Shown: positions 46,315 to 54,430 of the stretch, piece after piece
Numbering within the stretch: position 1 is the stretch's first letter
How the letters are laid out: every line of letters starts with the position of its first letter
Origin: an uncultured Akkermansia sp.
Lineage (GTDB): Bacteria > Verrucomicrobiota > Verrucomicrobiia > Verrucomicrobiales > Akkermansiaceae
Direction of reading: 5' to 3'
NCBI GenBank assembly: GCA_905200945.1
Contig: CAJKMG010000004.1
Span: 1-64,000 of the forward strand
Length of the DNA stretch: 64,000 bases
Notes under the pieces: generated by a model
What the model was told of the DNA's origin: nothing
What the model saw: the letters and a program-made list of their open reading frames with translations, nothing else
Database searches by the model: none
Translations under genes and position numbers: made by a program

Positions 46315-47889
46315 ATGGAACAGACCCGGACTAAAACGGACATCGCATTCACCGTCAGCGGGAGGCTTGCTGCGTCCTGCGCCGTGGCCTATATGGCGCT
46401 CCCGACCATCCTTTTTCTGCTGGGATGGGTCAGGCCCCTGTTCTCCGCTCCGGCCGCTGCGGCCGTAGCCGCGGCAGCCGTCCTGCTGGGCGCAACAATC
46501 CCGGCCCCCACGCTTCATTTCACCAGGCGCCAGATGGCCATTTACCTCTGCGTCCTCGCCCTTTCCCTTCTGTGGCTTCTGGCGGGCGGAATGACGGGAA
46601 TCACTTCCCAGCACGCGGACTTCGTGGTCCGCAACCCCATTTATGAAACTCTCATCCGCTGCGACTGGCCGCTGGTGGACGCGGGAGACAGCCACTTCAT
46701 TTACTACCTCGCCTTCTGGCTGCCACCGGCTCTGGCGTGCAAATGTTTCTCCTGTTCGGACATATTCATCATTAACTATGTCCTGACCGCCTGGACGGGG
46801 CTGGGCCTGGCGCTGACCCTCACAGTCCTCTGGAGCAGATTCCGTACGGCCACCCTGCTCTTCCTGCTCCTGCTCATCTTCCAGGGCCCGCTGGACGGCA
46901 TCGTCAGGTGGGGGCTTCATTTATTCCATTTGCAAGGGCCTCTGGCCCACGAACTCTACCTGACGGTACTGGCGTTCTTCGGAGGCGTGCCCCCCACCAT
47001 GCAGCTTCACTACACCTTCCATCACACCACGCTTCTGTGGCTGTTCCTGTCCATGGCGGTCGCCTGGGACATTCCGCCCAAATACCAGCTCTTCCTGGCC
47101 TCCCTGTGCCTGCTCGCCTCTCCCATCGGCTCGCTGGGCCTTCTGGTCTTCATCGCCGTCCGCACGCTGGTCCACCGTACTCCCGTCAGGCAATACTTCT
47201 CCTCCTGGACGGTGCTGGCGGGCGCCGCGCTGGTGCTGCTGGCCGGCATCTATTTCACAAGCAGCAACGGAAACAACCGCATCCGCCTGACGTGGCAGGA
47301 CTCCCCCTTTGACCTGCTCCAGTACGGCAACTGGAAATTCTGGGGCGCCATGGCCGGCTCCTGGCTGCTGACTGTCGGCGTCCCGGCGGCGCTCCTGTTC
47401 CGCCGCTTTAAAAAAGACGCCCTGCTCTGGTCAGCCTTAATCATCCTTACCCTTACCTACTTCATTTATATAGGTTCCGTGGGCGGCTACAATGAATTCT
47501 GCTACAAGGCCTCCAGCGTCAGCTTCTTCTGCCTGGCTCTCATCTTCACCCGCATCTTCGTGGAACGGGTGGGAACGCCCCGGTGGCGCAAACTGTGCGT
47601 CTGTTATCTGCTCCTGGCCGCACTCCCCAGCCTCTCCGTCTTCGCCAAGGCCGCACCCACGCTCGCCTTGACGAAGCCCGCGCGGCTCGCCAACATGCAG
47701 CGGGAATGGAAGGGACATCTCCACCATCCGGAACATCCCTGGAACGCGCCCCTTTGGGGAGCCGGAGAAAGCGGAGCCTTCCGGAACATCTATTTCCAGA
47801 AGGCGGGCCAATCCGCGGAAGGGCCGCTGGCCGCCTTTTCCACCGGAATAAAAACAGACGCGGAACCAGCCGCCGCACCCCGGCCATAA
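46315..47889 (+). CDS. Multi-pass membrane protein of unknown function in the EPS operon
   Basis: A 524-aa protein with about eleven hydrophobic segments, a polar loop after the third helix containing IRCDWPLVDAGDSHFIYYLAF, and a C-terminal soluble tail (about 445-524) rich in basic and proline residues. It could be a GT-C type glycosyltransferase, because acidic loops after early helices are common there, or a second polymerase-like protein. I do not recognise the family. It sits between a GT4 and an acetyltransferase gene, with gaps of 25 and 33 nt, so it belongs to the operon. Confidence 0.7.
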   Translation: MEQTRTKTDIAFTVSGRLAASCAVAYMALPTILFLLGWVRPLFSAPAAAAVAAAAVLLGATIPAPTLHFTRRQMAIYLCVLALSLLWLLAGGMTGITSQHADFVVRNPIYETLIRCDWPLVDAGDSHFIYYLAFWLPPALACKCFSCSDIFIINYVLTAWTGLGLALTLTVLWSRFRTATLLFLLLLIFQGPLDGIVRWGLHLFHLQGPLAHELYLTVLAFFGGVPPTMQLHYTFHHTTLLWLFLSMAVAWDIPPKYQLFLASLCLLASPIGSLGLLVFIAVRTLVHRTPVRQYFSSWTVLAGAALVLLAGIYFTSSNGNNRIRLTWQDSPFDLLQYGNWKFWGAMAGSWLLTVGVPAALLFRRFKKDALLWSALIILTLTYFIYIGSVGGYNEFCYKASSVSFFCLALIFTRIFVERVGTPRWRKLCVCYLLLAALPSLSVFAKAAPTLALTKPARLANMQREWKGHLHHPEHPWNAPLWGAGESGAFRNIYFQKAGQSAEGPLAAFSTGIKTDAEPAAAPRP

Positions 47890-47922
47890 CCCCTCTTTCA
47901 CCACTCACCCCCATCCCCAGCC

Positions 47923-48462
47923 ATGGATCTTTCCCGTTACCAGGAACACTACTCCCTCAGCTACCGCCTTAAACGGTACGGCTGGTATATTGTCAACCGG
48001 ACCCTCTTCCGGATCATGGTCACCAACGCCATGAAAGTTCCCCGGAACCTTCTGCTGCGCCTGTTCGGGGCGCACATACCGCTCGCCTCCCTCGTTTACC
48101 CCAGCAGTAAAATATGGGCTCCCTGGAACCTTTCCGTGGGGGAATACGCCTGCATCGGTCCTGATACGGAAATTTACAACAAGGCCCCCATCACCATCGG
48201 GAACCACGCCGTCATCTCCCAGGGGGCCTTCCTCTGCACGGCATCCCATGACATCTCGGACCCCGCCCACGCCCTCATTTCCGCCCCCATTACCGTGGAA
48301 GACCAGGCATGGGTGGCGGCGCAGGCCTTTGTGGGCATGGGGGTGACGGTTGGCAGGGGAGCCGTGGTAGGAGCCCGCAGCGCCGTATTCAGGGACGTGG
48401 CTCCCTGGACGGTTGTCGGCGGGAACCCGGCCCGATTCATCAAACAACGCACGCTCCGCTAA
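47923..48462 (+). CDS. Left-handed beta-helix acetyltransferase (WcaF-like)
   Basis: A 179-aa hexapeptide-repeat acetyltransferase. Repeats run from about residue 70 (NLSVGEYACIGPDTEIYN) to 165 (GARSAVFRDVAPWTVVGG), with the catalytic His in CTASHDISDP and the typical end VVGGNPARFIKQR. The N-terminal 65 residues form the basic arm seen in WcaF/NodL relatives. It probably O-acetylates a sugar of the EPS unit using acetyl-CoA in the cytoplasm. Confidence 0.9.
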   Translation: MDLSRYQEHYSLSYRLKRYGWYIVNRTLFRIMVTNAMKVPRNLLLRLFGAHIPLASLVYPSSKIWAPWNLSVGEYACIGPDTEIYNKAPITIGNHAVISQGAFLCTASHDISDPAHALISAPITVEDQAWVAAQAFVGMGVTVGRGAVVGARSAVFRDVAPWTVVGGNPARFIKQRTLR

Positions 48463-48465
48463 ACC

Positions 48466-49314
48466 ATGCTTAACATCTCCGTCATCATCCTCGCCAGAAA
48501 TGAGGAACTCCATATCCGCCGCTGTCTGGAAAACATTCTTCCCATCGCCAGAGAAGTCTTTGTCATTGACTGTTTTTCCACGGACAACACCGCCGCCATC
48601 TGCCGGAAATACCCCCGGGTGCAGGTCATCCAGCATGAATGGCCCGGCCTGTACGCCCTCCAGTTCAACTGGGCCCTGGACAACTGCCCCATCACCACAG
48701 AATGGGTCCTGAGGCTGGACGCGGACGAATGGTTCATGCCGGAAGCCCTGGAAGAGCTGAAGGAAAAACTGCCCTCCCTCCCCCCGGACGTCACCGGAAT
48801 CATCCACAAGCGCAGGCACATTTTCCTGGGCCGGTGGATGAAGCACGGCGTTTACCCGGTCAAGCTGCTGCGCCTGTTCCGCTACGGCGCGGCCAGGTGC
48901 GAACAGCGCCATATGGACGAACACATGGAACTCAGCCGGGGCCGCTCCGTTGAATTCGAATATGACTTCGTGGATGAAAACCTGAATGACCTGGGATGGT
49001 GGGCGCATAAGCACGTGGACTATTCCTCCCGGGAAGCGGCGGACATTGAAGACATCCTCTCCGCCTCCGCGGCGGCCTCCTGCATCAGCGGACAGGCGGG
49101 CAGGAAACGGGCCATGAAGGAACGCTACGCCCGCCAGCCGCTCTTCTGGCGTTCCTTCGCCTACTTCTGCTACCGTTACTTCCTGAAACTGGGTTTTCTG
49201 GACGGAAGGGAAGGATTTTTATGGCATTTCATGCAGGGATGGTGGTACAGGACCCTCGTGGATGCCCGGCAATTTGAAAAACAGAAAAAAGACTCCGCCA
49301 AAACGGCACGCTGA
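48466..49314 (+). CDS. Glycosyltransferase family 2 (WaaE/KdtX-like)
   Basis: A 282-aa GT-A enzyme. It begins MLNISVIILARNEELHIRRC and has the metal site Asp85-Ala-Asp87-Glu88 in VLRLDADEWF. The spacing, the RKYPRVQVIQHEW segment and the C-terminal helix with FLDGREGFLWHFMQGWWYR fit the group of WaaE-like beta-1,4-glucosyltransferases and relatives. It starts 3 nt after the acetyltransferase stop. Confidence 0.88.
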   Translation: MLNISVIILARNEELHIRRCLENILPIAREVFVIDCFSTDNTAAICRKYPRVQVIQHEWPGLYALQFNWALDNCPITTEWVLRLDADEWFMPEALEELKEKLPSLPPDVTGIIHKRRHIFLGRWMKHGVYPVKLLRLFRYGAARCEQRHMDEHMELSRGRSVEFEYDFVDENLNDLGWWAHKHVDYSSREAADIEDILSASAAASCISGQAGRKRAMKERYARQPLFWRSFAYFCYRYFLKLGFLDGREGFLWHFMQGWWYRTLVDARQFEKQKKDSAKTAR

Positions 49315-49341
49315 TTCCATCCCCCCCACCACCTTCTCTCC

Positions 49342-50346
49342 ATGTCCCCCCTTTTTTCCATCATCGTCCCCGTTTACCGTTCCGGGCCCTTCCTCAGAGA
49401 CTGCCTGGACTCCATCAGGAACCAGACCCTGACGGACTGGGAATGCATCTGCATTAATGACGGCTCCCCGGACGGGAGCGGAGCCATTCTGGACGAATAT
49501 GCCCGGAAGGACTCCCGTTTCACCGCCATCCATCAGGACAACCGGGGCGTAAGCGCCGCGCGCAACGCGGGACTCTCCGTGGCAAGGGGAAGCTGGACCG
49601 CCTTTGTGGACGGGGATGACACCGTAGAGCCGGACATGCTGGCCTGCCTGCACGAGACGGCTCTGCGCACGCCGGAATCCTCCCTCCTCTGCTACGGAAT
49701 CAGCAAAGACTTCCACACGGGGTTCCGGCTCATCCGCACGGAGACCACCCTCCCAAGCCGGGACCAGCACATCCCTGCGGAGGAAACGGGGGCCTTCCTG
49801 CGCTACCTGCTGACCAGCCTGGACATGGAATCCTCCTGCAACAAACTGTTCCGCACGGAACTCCTGAAAAAAAACGGCATCCGCTTCAATACCTCCGCCG
49901 TCGTATTTGAAGACTTCCAGTTTGTCCTGGACTACCTTTCCGCCTGCGCGCCGGACATCAGCCTGGTCAAAAAAGCCTTCTACCACTACCGCGCTCAGGA
50001 AAAGGAAAACGGTGCGGCCAAGCGCAGCCGCTTCAACCTCGTCAGGGACATAGACATGCTCACGTCCAAATTCCTCGCCTGGATCAACACCCTTTCCCTC
50101 CCGCAGGAAGACATCCCCGTCGTCAAAGGCTACATCCTGCAAAAAATCGGCGTGATTTTCCATGCCCTCCAGCGGCAGCCCTATGCCGCGCGCAGGGAAG
50201 TATTTCGGGACTTCCTTTCCAGCGGCCTGGCCGCACGCAGGGCGGAGCTCCCCCTGTGCGGCCGCTACTTCCACCTTGTCTGCCGTCTGCTGACGGCGCG
50301 CAGATACCGGCTGGCCCACCTTCTGCTAAAGGCAAGGAACATCTGA
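49342..50346 (+). CDS. Glycosyltransferase family 2
   Basis: A 334-aa GT-A enzyme. It begins LFSIIVPVYRSGPFLRDCLD and has CINDGSPDGSGAIL, DNRGVSAARNAGL and the metal motif in FVDGDDTVEPDML. The C-terminal part (from about 210) is helical, as in EpsJ/WcaA-type enzymes. It is the last of the GC-rich block; a 152-nt AT-rich gap follows. Confidence 0.9.
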   Translation: MSPLFSIIVPVYRSGPFLRDCLDSIRNQTLTDWECICINDGSPDGSGAILDEYARKDSRFTAIHQDNRGVSAARNAGLSVARGSWTAFVDGDDTVEPDMLACLHETALRTPESSLLCYGISKDFHTGFRLIRTETTLPSRDQHIPAEETGAFLRYLLTSLDMESSCNKLFRTELLKKNGIRFNTSAVVFEDFQFVLDYLSACAPDISLVKKAFYHYRAQEKENGAAKRSRFNLVRDIDMLTSKFLAWINTLSLPQEDIPVVKGYILQKIGVIFHALQRQPYAARREVFRDFLSSGLAARRAELPLCGRYFHLVCRLLTARRYRLAHLLLKARNI

Positions 50347-50498
50347 CGATTGTGGAATCAATAATATGCTTCAAAATTTCATCAAAAAAACTTATCCGTT
50401 CCCAATTCCGGTCGTTCCCGTTTTTGTTAAATAACAAATAGCCGGAATCAAAACATTTCCAGAAAGCAAAATCTCTCATTGACCACCAGGACTCGCTT

Positions 50499-51683
50499 AT
50501 GAACCAACACGCACACCTTCCAAAAGCAGGCATTATTACAAGCCACTACTATTTCATTAAAACAAACTACGGTTCACTGCTACAAAATTTTGCCCTCCAG
50601 CGTTACTTGGAAAAAATGGGCCTATTCCCATTCCTGATCAGACAGGAAGAAATCAGCCAGCCCATTTCCTTCCGGGAGAAAATAAAGTTTTATCTTCTTC
50701 ATCCTCTCCAATTGTTCCGCCGGCTTTTCCAAAAACCAGCACGGGAAGCTGAGGAAAAAGCACAGAGGATTTCCCGCTTCAACCAGGAGCACCCGCGCCC
50801 CTTTGAATCTTTCATCAGCAAACACCTTAACACCACCCCCATCACCTATGACCGCGTTACATTGCGCGAGCATCCGCCGGAAGCGGATGTTTACCTGGCG
50901 GGCAGCGACCAAATATGGACCCTTGATGATTTTGACAAACTGCTGAATTTTGCTCCTCCGGGAAAACGAATCGCCTATGCGGCCAGCGCCAATTGGGGAA
51001 AACAAAGCAAACGATGGTTTATTGAAGCCAGAAAGGAGCTGCCTTATTTTACAGGAATCTCCGTCAGGGAAACTGAAGGCAGGGAAATATGCCAAAAAGC
51101 CGGTATGGAGCAAGTGGAAGTCGTTCTCGACCCAACCCTGTTGCTGGATCCTTCAGAATACACCTCGCTAGTCATGGCACAATCCGCCTACCTTCCTCCT
51201 GATTCCATTCTCGGGTATTTCCTCAATACGGACGCCCTTACTGAAATTTACTGGGATCAGATTCTTGATTCCTTCAAGGGAAATCCTCTTCGTATCATTC
51301 CCCTGCAGGGAACGGAACTCTGCATTCCAGAAGACAGCATCATCACCCCTGATCCTTATGAATTCATCCAGGCCTTCAAGGAAGCGAAAAACATCATCAC
51401 CAATTCCTTTCATGGTACGGTTTTTTCCATCATCATGCGCAAGCCGTTTCTGAGCATTCTTCAGGCAGGAGACACGGCCATTCAAAACACGCGTTTCTTC
51501 TCTCTCCTGAAATCCCTGGGGCTGGAAGACAGGATTTACGCGCCGGAGAAAGGTCTCATGCGGGAACAGATGGAACAGAGGATCCAATGGGAAGCCGTAG
51601 AAAACAGGCTGGAACAGCTTCGCGGCCACTCTGCCGAATTTCTGGAAAAGGCCATTCAACAAAGCATTTGCCGCCATGGCTGA
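50499..51683 (+). CDS. Polysaccharide pyruvyl transferase family protein
   Basis: A 394-aa protein of the PS_pyruv_trans family, which adds ketal pyruvate to EPS sugars from phosphoenolpyruvate. Seen: GIITSHYYFIKTNYGSLLQN at the start, DVYLAGSDQIWTLD, RIAYAASAN, FTGISVRETEG, VVLDPTLLLD and the C-terminal NIITNSFHGTVFSIIM. It begins after a 152-nt gap whose AT-rich content differs from the upstream genes. It overlaps the flippase gene by 8 nt. Confidence 0.9.
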   Translation: MNQHAHLPKAGIITSHYYFIKTNYGSLLQNFALQRYLEKMGLFPFLIRQEEISQPISFREKIKFYLLHPLQLFRRLFQKPAREAEEKAQRISRFNQEHPRPFESFISKHLNTTPITYDRVTLREHPPEADVYLAGSDQIWTLDDFDKLLNFAPPGKRIAYAASANWGKQSKRWFIEARKELPYFTGISVRETEGREICQKAGMEQVEVVLDPTLLLDPSEYTSLVMAQSAYLPPDSILGYFLNTDALTEIYWDQILDSFKGNPLRIIPLQGTELCIPEDSIITPDPYEFIQAFKEAKNIITNSFHGTVFSIIMRKPFLSILQAGDTAIQNTRFFSLLKSLGLEDRIYAPEKGLMREQMEQRIQWEAVENRLEQLRGHSAEFLEKAIQQSICRHG

Positions 51684-53211
51684 AGAAAACAGCAATAAGC
51701 GCATTGCCCGCAACACCATGCTGCTTTACACCCGTTCGCTGGTCAATCTGGTCATCGGGCTGTACACGTCGCGCCTTACCCTGGACGCGCTTGGAATACC
51801 GGATTACGGGATTTACAACGTCGTCGGCAGCCTGGTGGCTCTTTTCGGCCTGTTCAACGGCAGTCTGAACACGGCGATCAGCCGGTTTATCACTTACGAA
51901 CTGGGAAGGAACAATAACCAAAGGCTGAACAAGGTTTTTTCCTCTTCCCTGAGCATCCTCTTTATTTTTGCCCTGGTGATATTCATACTGGGGGAAACCG
52001 TGGGGCTGTGGGCGGTTAATTGCCGCATGGTTTTTCCCGCGGACCGAATGAATGCCGTCAACTGGGTCTATCAGATTTCCCTGATGACATTCCTGGTAAG
52101 CCTGCTCAACGTGGCGTACACCGCAACGCTGACAGCGCATGAAAATTTCCGGGTGCTGGCGACAGTAGAAATCCTGTTGACAGGGGTCAAAGTAATATGC
52201 GTCATCCTGCTGTATTACGCACCTATGGACAGGCTGATTTATTTCGCCGGGTACTGTTTTCTGCTCACCCTGGCCTCAAGCGGCTTTTATGCCCTTTACT
52301 GCAGCAGGCATTACTCCAGCTGCCGCTACCGGGCCATTCTGGACAAGCCCTTTCTCAAGGAAATGGGAGCATTTTATTCGTGGAACCTTTTCGGCTCCAT
52401 CGCCTGGCTGCTGAAGGGGGCCGGCATCAATGTGGTCATCAACCTCTTTTTCGGTGTACTCATCAATGCCGCTCAGGCCGTGGCGTCCCAGGTTTCATCC
52501 GGAGTAACCTCCCTGATGGGAAGTTTTTCCAGCGCCATGCAGCCGCAAATCACGAAAAGCTACGCGGCGGGAGACTACGAACACATGTGGAAACTGGTAT
52601 TCAACGGAACGCGCTACAGTTTCTTTCTCCTGGCCGTCTTCATGCTTCCCCTGTGCTTCAACATTGATTTCATCCTCTCTCTCTGGCTCAAGGAAATCCC
52701 CGCATACACCAATATCTTCGTGATTCTTCTCCTGGCTAACGTGCTGGCGGAAAGCTACTCCACTTATTTGATCACCGTTCTCCTGGCTACAGGGAAAATC
52801 GCCCTTTATCAGGCCAGCGTGGGAACAATTCTCCTGTTGAATGTCCCGTTAAGCTATCTGGTCTTTCAATGGGGGTTCCCTCCCGTTTCCTTCCTGATCG
52901 TCTCCATTGTCCTGACCATCATGGCGCTGATCATGAGGCTCTGGCTTCTGAAAAAAATGCTCCGCTTTTCCGTACTTTCCTTTCTTAAACAGGTGGTTCT
53001 CAAAACAGTTTCCGCCAGCCTGCTGATCTGCCTTGTCAACTGCGCCATTTATCTGCTGTTGCCTGACATGTATGGAAAACGCATTATTTTTCTTCTTTCA
53101 ACGTCTCTCTTGTCCATCCTTCTCACTTACCTGACAGGATTGAACAACCAGGAAAAAATACTGATTCTTCAACAGCTTAAAAAAAGAATTACCTCCCTTA
53201 TCCACTCCTGA
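51676..53211 (+). CDS. Wzx-type polysaccharide flippase (MOP family)
   Basis: A 511-aa membrane protein with about twelve to fourteen helices. The N-terminal NTMLLYTRSLVNLVIGLYTS and LTLDALGIPDYGIYNVVGSL are typical of the Wzx/RfbX group in the MATE-like MOP superfamily. It would flip undecaprenyl-linked repeat units to the periplasm for Wzy. Translation is probably coupled to the pyruvyltransferase through the 8-nt overlap. Confidence 0.92.
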   Translation: MAEENSNKRIARNTMLLYTRSLVNLVIGLYTSRLTLDALGIPDYGIYNVVGSLVALFGLFNGSLNTAISRFITYELGRNNNQRLNKVFSSSLSILFIFALVIFILGETVGLWAVNCRMVFPADRMNAVNWVYQISLMTFLVSLLNVAYTATLTAHENFRVLATVEILLTGVKVICVILLYYAPMDRLIYFAGYCFLLTLASSGFYALYCSRHYSSCRYRAILDKPFLKEMGAFYSWNLFGSIAWLLKGAGINVVINLFFGVLINAAQAVASQVSSGVTSLMGSFSSAMQPQITKSYAAGDYEHMWKLVFNGTRYSFFLLAVFMLPLCFNIDFILSLWLKEIPAYTNIFVILLLANVLAESYSTYLITVLLATGKIALYQASVGTILLLNVPLSYLVFQWGFPPVSFLIVSIVLTIMALIMRLWLLKKMLRFSVLSFLKQVVLKTVSASLLICLVNCAIYLLLPDMYGKRIIFLLSTSLLSILLTYLTGLNNQEKILILQQLKKRITSLIHS

Positions 53212-53251
53212 TTTAAAAACCTTCCTTCCCATTAACCGCAATCCACCATCC

Positions 53252-54256
53252 ATGAATATGCTGAATCTCCTGAAAAAAATTTCCAACCGTCTCAATGCCA
53301 TATGTTACACGCGTTCCAGCCGTTATAAACTAAGGTATCTTTATTCCTACGACCGGAAAAGATTTATCCGCCATGCAGGCTCCCTTCACCATGAGGAAGA
53401 AGAACAGAAACTGGCATCTGTCATCATGGCCTACCATGTATTGGAAAAAGGATTAAGCATGCCTGAAAGACGTCTGGGATTTGGACATGATGCCGTCCTG
53501 AATCTCATCAGTCTGATAAGGGATTATTCAGAAAAGTTCCCTCAAAATGATCAAATCCTGCATGCCATCTCCGTCTTGGACGCTTACCGCGAAATGCACA
53601 GAAAAGAAAACTTCAGCCTCCGTCCGGATCTCCAGCAGGCGCTGGACAGCCTGCTGGCGGACTTCCCCCCTGCGGCCAAGGAAGACGGTCAGATAGAAAT
53701 GACCAGGGAACAATATTATGCCCATTTGGAATCCTCCTTTCCCGAATTTTCGGCATCCCGCCATTCCGTGCGTCACTTCAATGGCCCGGTTTCACTGGAA
53801 CAAATAGAACAGGCCGTATCCCTTGCCCGCAATGCCCCATCCGCCTGCAACAGGCAGCATGCCCGCGTCCATTGCATCTGTGATAAGGAAACCCGGGAAA
53901 AAGTGCTTTCCCTCCAGAATGGAAACAGGGGATTCGGTCATTTGGCTGATAAGCTGCTCATTATTACCGCGGATCTCCACGACATCCGCTGGGAGGAAGA
54001 AAGGAACGACCTGTACACTAACGCAGGCATCTTTCTGATGAATCTCTGTTATGCCCTTCATGCCAACAAGGTAGCCCACTGCCTCCTGAACTGGTCCGTA
54101 TCCCCCTTTCAGGATATCCGGTTGAGGCAGCTGGTTTCCATTCCCGACCATGAAAGCATCATCTGCATTCTTGCCTGCGGTGATTGCCCGGAAAACTTCA
54201 GATTAGCGCCTTCACCTCGTAAACCTGTCAGCCGGATATTAACCGTACACCGGTAA
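53252..54256 (+). CDS. Nitroreductase-fold protein in the EPS operon
   Basis: A 334-aa protein. The C-terminal half (about 170-334) is a nitroreductase/FMN-type fold: ASRHSVRHFNGPVSLEQIEQ, ARNAPSACNRQHARVH and TNAGIFLMNLCYALHANKV. The N-terminal 165 residues are helical and I do not recognise them. Such proteins occur beside pyruvyltransferase genes in other polysaccharide loci. The Arg and Asn positions usual for FMN phosphate binding look present, so a redox role on a sugar nucleotide or on another protein is possible. Function is unproven. Confidence 0.8.
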   Translation: MNMLNLLKKISNRLNAICYTRSSRYKLRYLYSYDRKRFIRHAGSLHHEEEEQKLASVIMAYHVLEKGLSMPERRLGFGHDAVLNLISLIRDYSEKFPQNDQILHAISVLDAYREMHRKENFSLRPDLQQALDSLLADFPPAAKEDGQIEMTREQYYAHLESSFPEFSASRHSVRHFNGPVSLEQIEQAVSLARNAPSACNRQHARVHCICDKETREKVLSLQNGNRGFGHLADKLLIITADLHDIRWEEERNDLYTNAGIFLMNLCYALHANKVAHCLLNWSVSPFQDIRLRQLVSIPDHESIICILACGDCPENFRLAPSPRKPVSRILTVHR

Positions 54257-54430
54257 TTTCACCTGTGTTCACAGCATACAATTCCCTCTATCCGGTTACG
54301 CTGTAATTTTCATTTTCCCAGCTCTTTCATCTGAGCGATTTGTTGAAGATTAAAAACCAGAATCTTTTGAGGATCTTACAGCAAGGCTATCCCGCATAAT
54401 TCCGTTCATTTATCTGCAATTCTGATCAAT

